Shown here: piece by piece, positions 1-5,197 of the stretch
Layout of the letters: the number at the start of each line of letters is the position of its first letter
Position numbering within the stretch: position 1 is the first letter of the stretch
NCBI GenBank assembly: GCA_022701845.1
Contig: JAKONS010000496.1
Span: 1 to 5,197 of the forward strand
Length of the DNA stretch: 5,197 bases
Reading direction: 5' to 3'
DNA from: Burkholderiaceae bacterium
GTDB taxonomy: Bacteria > Pseudomonadota > Gammaproteobacteria > Burkholderiales > Burkholderiaceae
Notes under the pieces: generated by a model
Seen by the model: the letters and a program-made list of their open reading frames with translations, nothing else
The model's database searches: none
Told to the model about the DNA's origin: nothing
Position numbers and translations under genes: made by a program

Positions 1-1659
1 CCCACCTCCCAGGCCCTCGCGCTGCAGCTGCAGCGCCTCGGCGTCGACTGCGTGTTCGGCCTGATGAGCGACGAGACCGCCACGCTGGTCGCCGCCATCG
101 ATTCCGCCGGCATCCGCTTCGTCACCGCCCGCCACGAGAACAACGCGGTCGCCATGGCCGAGGGCTACGCCACCTCCAGCGGCCGCCTCGGCGTGGCGCT
201 GATCGGGCGGGGTCCGGCCACCGCCAACGGCCTGCACGGCATCGTCTATGTGCGCAAGACCGGCTCGCGGGTACTGCTGATGGTGGGTTCCAACGCCGAG
301 GCGCCGGAAGACCCGAACGGTTTCGGCCCCAACACCAAGTCGCTCGATACCCGGGCGGTGCTGGGCGGCGCCGGCGTGCGCCACATGACCGCGCACGATC
401 CGGCCACCGCGCCGCAGCTGCTGGCGAGCGCCTTCGCCACCGCCCACGGCGGGCTGACCGCGCTGCTGCTGCCGACCGACGTGCTGGCCTCCGACACGCC
501 TTTCGACAGCGTCGGCGCCGGCATGGCGGCGCCGCCCGCGCCGCGCAAGCCGCCGGCCGCGCGCACCACCGCGGTCGAGGCCGCCGCCGGCGCCATCGCG
601 CGCGCCCGCCGGCCGCTGATCCTGGCCGGCTGGGGCGCCTACCGCTCCGGCGCACGCGAGGCGCTGCTGCGGCTGGCCGAGCATGTCGGCGCGGCGCTCT
701 CCACCACCATGAAGGCCAAGGACTTCTTTCGCGGCGAGGCCTTCGACTGCGGCGTGGTGGGCTCGTTCTCGCACCAGGCCGGCCGCCGCTTCTTCGACCA
801 GGCCGACTGCGTGATCGTCTTCGGCGCCGGCCTGAACCAGCGCACCAGCAGCCAGGGCGCCTCGCTGCCGTCCGGCGCCACGCTGATCCAGGTCGACACC
901 TCCCGCGCGGCCATCGGCCGCTGGCTGCACTGCGACATCGGCATCGTCGGCGACGCCGCCGCGGTGGCCGAACAATTGCGGGCCCTGCTGCCGCCGCGCG
1001 ACGAGGCCGACAAGCCCCTGCGCGCCGACGCCATGCGGCGCCTGCTGGCCGACTTCCGCCCCGAACACGATTTCGAGGCGCGCCACACGCCGCGCACCAT
1101 CGACACCCGCAGCGCCGGCATCGAGCTCGACCGGCTGCTGCCGCGCGAGCGCAACCTGGTCTACGACGCCGGCAACTTCCTGCAGTGCGCCGGCTACATG
1201 TCGGTGCCGGGGCCGGGGCAGATCAAGCAGTGCAGCGATTTCTCCTCGATCGGCATGGGCTTCGGCACCGCGCTCGGGGTGGCCGTCGGCGACCCGGGCC
1301 GCACCACCGTGCTGGTGATCGGCGACGGCGCCTTCCTGATGACGTTGAGCGAGCTGGAGACCACCGCGCGCCAGTCGATTCCGCTGGTGATCGTGGTGAT
1401 GAACGACTGCGCCTACGGAGCCGAACTGCACTACCTGCGCCAGCGCAGCCTGCCGGTGTCGACCACCCAGTTCCCGGATGTCGACTACGCGCCGGTGGCC
1501 GAGGCCTTCGGTTTCACCGTCGCCACGGTGCGCACCGTGGAAGAGCTGCGGGCGCTCGGCCCGCTGCTGGCCGACGCGGGCGGCCCGGTGCTGATCGACT
1601 GCAAGACCAACGGCGCGGTGGCGGCGGGCTTCCTGGAGGAAACCGCGCCGCTGCGCTGA
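1..1659 (+). CDS. ThDP-dependent enzyme, acetolactate synthase/benzoylformate decarboxylase-like (5' partial)
   Basis: Probable cytoplasmic thiamine-diphosphate enzyme that decarboxylates or carboligates a 2-keto acid; substrate unknown. The frame is open from base 1 to the TGA at 1657-1659 (552 residues). A GTG at 52-54 lies inside conserved sequence (FGLMSDE), so it is not the start; the true start is upstream of the window. Visible parts: an N-terminal pyrimidine-binding domain (about residues 1-165) with the cofactor-activating glutamate at residue 46 in RHENNAVAMAEGYA; a central domain (about 190-330, with LILAGWGAYRSG); and a C-terminal diphosphate-binding domain (about 384-547) with GDG at 441-443 and, after 24 residues, ND at 468-469, a variant of the usual GDG-x(24-27)-NN motif. 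In related enzymes the activating glutamate sits near residue 47-50, so only a few N-terminal residues are probably missing. Superfamily assignment is firm; acetolactate synthase itself is not supported, and the MNDCAYGAE segment fits a less characterised branch. It converges with the binding-protein gene, so its operon partners would lie upstream. Confidence 0.9.
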   Translation, partial: PTSQALALQLQRLGVDCVFGLMSDETATLVAAIDSAGIRFVTARHENNAVAMAEGYATSSGRLGVALIGRGPATANGLHGIVYVRKTGSRVLLMVGSNAEAPEDPNGFGPNTKSLDTRAVLGGAGVRHMTAHDPATAPQLLASAFATAHGGLTALLLPTDVLASDTPFDSVGAGMAAPPAPRKPPAARTTAVEAAAGAIARARRPLILAGWGAYRSGAREALLRLAEHVGAALSTTMKAKDFFRGEAFDCGVVGSFSHQAGRRFFDQADCVIVFGAGLNQRTSSQGASLPSGATLIQVDTSRAAIGRWLHCDIGIVGDAAAVAEQLRALLPPRDEADKPLRADAMRRLLADFRPEHDFEARHTPRTIDTRSAGIELDRLLPRERNLVYDAGNFLQCAGYMSVPGPGQIKQCSDFSSIGMGFGTALGVAVGDPGRTTVLVIGDGAFLMTLSELETTARQSIPLVIVVMNDCAYGAELHYLRQRSLPVSTTQFPDVDYAPVAEAFGFTVATVRTVEELRALGPLLADAGGPVLIDCKTNGAVAAGFLEETAPLR

Positions 1660-1680
1660 GGCGGCCGGGCGCGGCTGCGG

Positions 1681-2724
1681 CTACTTGCGCACGCCGGTGC
1701 GGATGGCCAGCTGGGTCGCCTTCTCGTACTCGGTCTGCATGTCGGCGGCGAACTGCGGCGCACCCACCAGCACCGGCCGCGCGCCCTGCTTCTGCAGCTT
1801 CGCCTGCACGTCGGGCGTGGCCATCGCCTCGTTGAGCATGCCGGCCAGGGCGTGCACCGCGGCCGGGGGCGTGCGGGCCGGCGCCAGGAAGCCATACCAG
1901 ACCGGCGTCGGCGCATAGCCCTGCACCGCGCCGTCCTCGGTGATGGCCGGCACCTCGGGCAGGGTGGCGGCGCGGCGGTCGTCGAGCACCGCCAGCGCGG
2001 TCACCCGGCCCGACTGGATATGCGGCGCCGCCAGCGGCACCACCGCCGGCAGCAGCGACAGCGTGCCGCCGATGACGTCGGTCATCGCCTGGGCGGTGCT
2101 CTTGTAGGGAATCTCGGGAATGTCGAGCCCCATCGCCTGCTTGAAGAGTTCCATCTCCTGCTGGCTGATGGTGCCGGGGCCGGACGATCCGTAGCTGAGC
2201 TTGCCCGGGTTGGCGCGGGCATAGGCCACCAGTTCGCGCAGGTTGCCGATCTTCAGCGCCGGCGACACGGTGAGCACCAGCGGGATCAGCGCCAGCTTGG
2301 CCACCGGCGTGAAGTCGGTGAGCGGCTGGTAGGCCGGCGCCACGCTCTGGCTGGGCACGATGACGGTCGGGTTGGCCGCCATCAGCAGGGTGTAGCCGTC
2401 GGCCGGCGCCTTGGCCACCGCCAGCGTGCCGATCAGGCTGCCGCCGCCCTCGCGGTTCTCGATGACGAAAGTCTTGCCGGTTTTCTCGGTGATCGCCTGG
2501 GTGACGATGCGCGCGATGACGTCGCTGCCGGTGCCGGCCGAATACGGCACCACGATGCGCACCGGCCGGTTCGGGAAGTCGGCCTGGGCCCGGGCGCTGC
2601 CCGGCCAGGCGCCGAGACCGGTCGCCAACACCGCCGAGGCGGCGATGGCGACGAGGGAGCCGCGGCCGACTGTGCGGACGAGAAAGCCCCTGCGGGCCGC
2701 CGGGGTGGACTGTGTCGCTCTCAT
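1681..2724 (-). CDS. Bug/TctC family tripartite tricarboxylate transporter substrate-binding protein
   Basis: Periplasmic solute-binding protein of 347 residues, expected to bind a carboxylate for a TTT-type transporter. The frame stays open for 63 more codons upstream, but the ATG at 2724 is preceded by AAGGAG at 6 bases and begins a clear export signal, so it is preferred. The signal has twin arginines (RRGFLV, residues 11-16), a hydrophobic stretch (about 23-40) and a probable cleavage site after SARA (residue 46). The mature protein starts QADFPNRPVRIVVPYSAG, the hallmark N-terminus of Bug proteins. Further family motifs are ADGYTLLMAANP, YKSTAQAMTDVIGG, RRAATLPEVPAITEDG and WYGFLAPARTP. 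The length suits the family (about 320-330 residues plus a slightly long signal). It is third in the - strand block, 103 bases after the racemase gene. No TctA or TctB membrane subunit is in the window; such orphan binding proteins are common in Burkholderiales. The ligand cannot be told from the sequence; the neighbours suggest an acid that is activated to a CoA ester. Confidence 0.93.
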   Translation of the reverse strand: MRATQSTPAARRGFLVRTVGRGSLVAIAASAVLATGLGAWPGSARAQADFPNRPVRIVVPYSAGTGSDVIARIVTQAITEKTGKTFVIENREGGGSLIGTLAVAKAPADGYTLLMAANPTVIVPSQSVAPAYQPLTDFTPVAKLALIPLVLTVSPALKIGNLRELVAYARANPGKLSYGSSGPGTISQQEMELFKQAMGLDIPEIPYKSTAQAMTDVIGGTLSLLPAVVPLAAPHIQSGRVTALAVLDDRRAATLPEVPAITEDGAVQGYAPTPVWYGFLAPARTPPAAVHALAGMLNEAMATPDVQAKLQKQGARPVLVGAPQFAADMQTEYEKATQLAIRTGVRK

Positions 2725-2730
2725 GCTGGT

Positions 2731-2736
2731 CTCCTT
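2731..2736 (-). promoter_or_regulatory. Ribosome binding site of the Bug protein gene
   Basis: The - strand reads AAGGAG, then ACCAGC, then ATG at 2724. This is a near-perfect Shine-Dalgarno with a 6-base spacer. It decides the start: the reading frame extends 63 codons further upstream, but that extension has no family similarity and would place an arginine-rich segment in front of the export signal. Confidence 0.85.
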
Positions 2737-2746
2737 GGAATGAGGG

Positions 2747-2766
2747 CGTGCGTCTAGGTGCGCACG
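2747..2766. repeat. Short inverted repeat between the racemase and Bug genes
   Basis: Perfect 6-base arms CGTGCG (2747-2752) and CGCACG (2761-2766) flank an 8-base spacer. Two more pairs (2744-2769 and 2745-2768) form beyond one mismatch in the - strand transcript. It lies 22 bases before the Bug start codon and just upstream of its ribosome binding site. It could fold as a small intercistronic hairpin or be a dyad operator. There is no T-tract, so it is unlikely to be an intrinsic terminator. Arms of this length arise easily by chance in such GC-rich DNA, so function is uncertain. Confidence 0.35.
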
Positions 2767-2827
2767 TCCGGGTCGAAAACCTGTGGATCGCCTGTCCGGT
2801 TCGCTGCCGGAATGTGCCGGCCGGTCG

Positions 2828-3970
2828 TCAGCTGCCCAGGGCGCCGGCCGCGCGGGCGGCGTCCACCGCGCCGCGGTCCATCCACGGCGCCAGGATGTCG
2901 TGCGCCTCGGCATCGCTCCAGGGCGCGAACGCGGTCGGCATGGCGCAGGGGGTGCGCGAGAAGCGCGGCGCCGGCGCCGGCTGGGTCACCCCGTCGATCT
3001 CGACATAGGTGCCGCGCGCGGCCAGGTGCGGATGGCCGGGCGCCTCGTCGAGCGAGAGCACCGGCGCGAAACAGGACTCGGTGCCGGCGAAGGCTTCGCA
3101 CCAGGCCGCCTGGTCGCGTTCGGCGAAGCGCGCGGCCAGCATTCGTTTGGCCTCGGGCCAGTCGTCGCGCCGCCACTGGCGCGCCAGCAGTTCCGGCAGG
3201 CCGAGCACCGCCAGCGCGTTCTCGTAGAACCGGGTTTCCACCGCCGCCAGGGTGATCCAGCGACCGTCGGCGCAGGCATAGACCTCGTAGAACGGCGCGC
3301 CGGAATCGGTGACGTTGGTGCCGCGCTCGGTGTTCATGATGCCGGCCGCACGGGTGCCGTGCGGCTGGGTCATCAGGCTGGCCACGCCGTCGACCATGGC
3401 GGCGTCGACCACCTGGCCGCGGCCGCTGGCGCGGGCCTCCAGCAGCGCCGCCAGCACGCCCATCACCAGGTACATCGTGCCGCCGCCGAAATCGCCGACC
3501 AGGTTGATCGGGATCGACGGAGGCTGCCCGGCGCGGCCGATCGCATGCAGCGCGCCGGCCAGGGCGATGTAGTTCAGGTCGTGGCCGACCTCCTGCGCCA
3601 GCGGCCCGTCCTGGCCCCAGCCGGTCATGCGGCCGTAGACCAGCCGCGGGTTGCGCGCCAGGCAGGGCTCGGGGCCCAGGCCCAGGCGCTCGGTGACGCC
3701 GGGGCGAAAGCCCTCGATCAGCACATCGGCCTTCTCCACCAGGTCGAGCACGAAATCGCGCCCGGCCGGCGCCTTCAGATCGACCGGCACCGAGCGCCGG
3801 CTGCGCAGCAGCAGGTCGTATTTCAGCGGCCGCGGCACACCCAGGCCGCTGCCCTGCGGCCGGTCCACCCGCAGCACCGTCGCGCCCATGTCGGCCAGCA
3901 GCATCGCGGCCATCGGCCCCGGGCCCACGCCGGCGAGCTCGACCACCCGCACACCTTTCAACGGTCCCAC
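2828..3970 (-). CDS. Alpha-methylacyl-CoA racemase-like CaiB/BaiF (family III CoA-transferase fold) protein
   Basis: Probable cytoplasmic racemase that epimerises 2-methylacyl-CoA esters between (R) and (S) forms; 380 residues. The protein opens GPLKGVRVVELAGVGPGP and carries VLIEGFRPGVTERLGLGP (83-100), YGRMTGWGQDGP (112-123) and PAPAPRFSRT (331-340), all as I recall them from Mycobacterium tuberculosis MCR. The residues known to act in MCR (His126, Asp156, Glu241) have counterparts at His130 in GHDLNY, Asp160 in GDFGGG and Glu245 in VETRFY, a constant offset of four. CoA-transferases of the same fold use the aspartate but are not expected to keep the His/Glu set, so racemase is favoured. 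The start is GTG at 3970, supported by an AGGAG 7 bases upstream and by alignment with the MCR N-terminus; the next Met is residue 20. It is probably cotranscribed with the dehydrogenase, 10 bases upstream. The main alternative is a CoA-transferase for a related acid; automatic annotation may say only CaiB/BaiF. Confidence 0.92.
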   Translation of the reverse strand: MGPLKGVRVVELAGVGPGPMAAMLLADMGATVLRVDRPQGSGLGVPRPLKYDLLLRSRRSVPVDLKAPAGRDFVLDLVEKADVLIEGFRPGVTERLGLGPEPCLARNPRLVYGRMTGWGQDGPLAQEVGHDLNYIALAGALHAIGRAGQPPSIPINLVGDFGGGTMYLVMGVLAALLEARASGRGQVVDAAMVDGVASLMTQPHGTRAAGIMNTERGTNVTDSGAPFYEVYACADGRWITLAAVETRFYENALAVLGLPELLARQWRRDDWPEAKRMLAARFAERDQAAWCEAFAGTESCFAPVLSLDEAPGHPHLAARGTYVEIDGVTQPAPAPRFSRTPCAMPTAFAPWSDAEAHDILAPWMDRGAVDAARAAGALGS

Positions 3971-3977
3971 GGACCGG

Positions 3978-3982
3978 CTCCT
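3978..3982 (-). promoter_or_regulatory. Ribosome binding site of the racemase gene, overlapping the upstream stop codon
   Basis: On the - strand the dehydrogenase ends in TAG (3983-3981), and the last two bases of that stop are the first two of an AGGAG motif. A 7-base spacer then leads to the GTG at 3970. The overlap supports the GTG start and suggests translational coupling: ribosomes ending on the dehydrogenase would stop on the site that loads the racemase. Confidence 0.75.
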
Positions 3983-5126
3983 AGAAGGGCGCGAACTGTT
4001 TGCCCAGGATGTCCCGGGCGATGATGCCCAGGTGCACTTCGCGCGGGCCGTCGGCCGACTCCATGCCCAGGCAGTCGCGCAGCCGCTGCTCGTGCGGCAG
4101 GTCCTTGGCCCAGCCGTAGTGGCCGTTGAGCCGCATGCAGGTGTAGAGCACCTCGTTGGCCACCTTCACGCCCCACCACTTGGCCATCGACGACTCGGCA
4201 TCGTGGCGCAGGCCCTTGTCCTTCAGCGACAGCGCCTTGTAGCAGAGCATGCGCGCCGCCTCCAGCTGGGTGGCCGCCATCGCCAGCTCCTGCGCCACCC
4301 CCTGCCACTGCGAGGCCGACTTGCCCATGATCTGCCGCTGCTTGAGGTATTCCATGGTTTCCTCGAGCGACTTCTGGGCCGCGCCGATGCAGGCCAGCGG
4401 CACGAAATTGCGGTTGTAGCCGATGATCGTCATGGCCCAGATGAAGCCCTCGTTCTCCTTGCCGATCATGTTGCGCGCCGGTATGCGCACGTCGTCGAAG
4501 AAGAAGCTGCCGCCGCGGTCGAGCTTCTGGCCCATGCGCTCGAAATTGCTGGTCGACACGCCCGGCAGGTCGGTCGGCACGCAGAAGAACGACAGCCCGC
4601 GCGGCCCCGGCCCGCCGGTGCGCGCCGACACGAACACCACCTTCGACACCCCGGTGAAGGTGATCGAGGTCTTCTCGCCGTTGAGGATCCAGTCGTCGCC
4701 GTCGCGGGTGGCGCGGGTGACGATGTTGCCGGCGTCGGCGCCGCCACGCGGCTCGGTGAAGGCCAGCGACATCATCTCGCCGTTGGCGATGCGCGGAATC
4801 CATTCCTCCTGCAGCTCCGGATGCATCGACGAGGCCATCTCGCCCAGGTGGATGGCGTTGGAGACGATGTAGCGAATCTGGTGGTCGCAGCGGCCGATCT
4901 CCTCGCAGACGATGCCGCAGTCGACGAAGGAATAGCCCTGGCCGCCGTACTTTTCCGGCAGGCGCAGGCGCAGCAGGCCCATGTCGACGATCTTCTGCAT
5001 GTAGTCGGGCGTAAGCCACTCGCCGGTGCGGTCCCAGTGCTGGTATTTGGGCAGCAGTTCCTTCTCGGCGAAGTCGCGCACCGAGTCGCGGATCATGGTC
5101 TGGTTGTCGTCTAGGCTGAAGTCCAT
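3981..5126 (-). CDS. Acyl-CoA dehydrogenase family protein (FAD-dependent), Asp-type active site
   Basis: Cytoplasmic FAD flavoenzyme of 381 residues, the usual length, expected to oxidise an acyl-CoA to the 2,3-enoyl-CoA and pass electrons to electron-transfer flavoprotein. The N-terminal helical domain (about 1-118) starts MDFSLDDNQTMIRDSVRDFA and holds LPEKYGGQGYS (56-66). The middle beta domain has the flavin/substrate signature AFTEPRGGADAGN (122-134) and WILNGEKTSITF (146-157). The C-terminal helical domain has the YLKQRQIMGKSASQWQGV segment (260-277) and ends in ADGPREVHLGIIARDILG (358-375). Aligning the tail on RD (350-351) and the terminal AR (370-371) puts Asp359 where medium-chain dehydrogenase has its catalytic Glu376. 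An ADGP-EVH motif is also seen in the ACAD10/ACAD11-type branch. The ATG at 5126 has AAGGAG 6 bases upstream. As first gene of the block it would supply the oxidation step that follows epimerisation by the racemase. Chain length and branching preference cannot be assigned. Confidence 0.94.
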   Translation of the reverse strand: MDFSLDDNQTMIRDSVRDFAEKELLPKYQHWDRTGEWLTPDYMQKIVDMGLLRLRLPEKYGGQGYSFVDCGIVCEEIGRCDHQIRYIVSNAIHLGEMASSMHPELQEEWIPRIANGEMMSLAFTEPRGGADAGNIVTRATRDGDDWILNGEKTSITFTGVSKVVFVSARTGGPGPRGLSFFCVPTDLPGVSTSNFERMGQKLDRGGSFFFDDVRIPARNMIGKENEGFIWAMTIIGYNRNFVPLACIGAAQKSLEETMEYLKQRQIMGKSASQWQGVAQELAMAATQLEAARMLCYKALSLKDKGLRHDAESSMAKWWGVKVANEVLYTCMRLNGHYGWAKDLPHEQRLRDCLGMESADGPREVHLGIIARDILGKQFAPF

Positions 5127-5197
5127 TTTTGTCTCCTTCGGGTGGCGTCGATGCGCCGGGGTTGTGCGTGCTGCGTGGGTGCGTCCGGGGTCAGGCC
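5127..5197 (-). promoter_or_regulatory. Leader upstream of the acyl-CoA dehydrogenase gene, with ribosome binding site
   Basis: These 71 bases precede the first gene of the - strand block. The only firm element is AAGGAG at 5138-5133, 6 bases before the ATG at 5126. No convincing -35/-10 pair is visible. Three copies of ACGCA on the - strand (TGCGT on + at 5165-5169, 5172-5176 and 5180-5184) lie 7 and 8 bases apart. The promoter may lie beyond the window, or the block may continue an operon from further upstream; this stretch alone cannot decide. Confidence 0.45.

Noticed and set aside
52..54. GTG as the start of the ThDP enzyme.
   Set aside because: The frame continues to base 1 with conserved N-terminal sequence (QALALQLQRLGVDCVFG), so the gene is truncated by the window edge and does not start here.
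1661..1678. Possible intrinsic terminator between the converging genes.
   Set aside because: A 6-pair stem with a G-U pair in one direction and a mismatch in the other, and no run of T on either strand.
1185..1835. A 216-codon + strand frame overlapping the end of the ThDP gene.
   Set aside because: Arg/Gly/Ala-rich frame-shifted shadow of the ThDP-binding domain; it runs past the stop into the opposing gene and has no family features.
1852..2757. A 301-codon open frame on the + strand opposite the Bug gene.
   Set aside because: Low-complexity RRGR/HRQR-type composition and no motif; the opposite strand encodes a clear binding protein with a signal peptide.
2725..2913. A 63-codon N-terminal extension of the Bug protein.
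   Set aside because: It overlaps the end of the racemase gene, reads as Arg/Pro/Ala-rich noise, and would bury the export signal. The ATG at 2724 has a strong ribosome binding site.
2783..4024. A 413-codon open frame on the + strand across the racemase gene.
   Set aside because: It is the low-complexity mirror of a well-supported - strand gene, dominated by Arg, His, Gln and Ala, with no recognisable motif.
3651..5114. A 487-codon open frame on the + strand, antisense to the acyl-CoA dehydrogenase and part of the racemase gene.
   Set aside because: Its translation is rich in Arg, His, Ala and Val with no domain motifs, as expected for an antisense frame of a GC-rich gene. The - strand frames carry unmistakable family motifs.
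2828..5126. Carnitine metabolism (caiA-caiB) as the role of the dehydrogenase and CaiB-family pair.
   Set aside because: The CaiB-family member has the AMACR/MCR catalytic residues and motifs, and the dehydrogenase tail (ADGPREVH) differs from CaiA, so shared family names do not imply the carnitine pathway.

Overview
The window is a dense, very GC-rich stretch of bacterial chromosome with one gene running in from the left on the + strand and a three-gene block on the - strand. The base composition, strong GC bias at third codon positions, near-consensus AAGGAG ribosome binding sites and the presence of a Bug/TctC-type periplasmic binding protein beside CoA-ester enzymes all suggest a betaproteobacterium of the order Burkholderiales (Alcaligenaceae or Comamonadaceae type). 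That placement is inference; no rRNA or other marker gene is present.

Layout. Positions 1-1659 (+) hold a thiamine-diphosphate (ThDP) dependent enzyme of the acetolactate synthase / benzoylformate decarboxylase superfamily; its extreme N-terminus lies before the window. It converges on the - strand block with only 21 bases between the two stop codons. Reading in the - direction, the block is an acyl-CoA dehydrogenase (5126-3981), an alpha-methylacyl-CoA racemase-like CaiB/BaiF family protein (3970-2828), and a Bug/TctC solute-binding protein with an export signal (2724-1681). The first two are separated by 10 bases, and the ribosome binding site of the second overlaps the stop codon of the first. 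The third follows after 103 bases, which hold a short inverted repeat. The 71 bases before the dehydrogenase are the only other noncoding sequence. No RNA gene, mobile element or CRISPR array was seen.

How the genes may work together. The binding protein would capture a carboxylate in the periplasm. The racemase would interconvert (R)- and (S)-2-methylacyl-CoA esters, and the dehydrogenase would oxidise the acyl-CoA at C2-C3. Pairing an AMACR-type racemase with an acyl-CoA dehydrogenase makes chemical sense for breaking down a methyl-branched acid (isoprenoid, sterol side chain, 2-methyl-branched fatty acid or 2-arylpropionate). The actual substrate cannot be read from the sequence. No CoA ligase, hydratase, thiolase or membrane transporter subunit is visible here. 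The ThDP enzyme belongs to a separate transcript and its link to this pathway is unproven.

This looks like an ordinary catabolic region. The points most worth a second look are the aspartate in place of the usual catalytic glutamate in the dehydrogenase, the fully conserved racemase catalytic residues in a protein that would often be labelled only as a CoA-transferase, and the twin-arginine signal of the binding protein.
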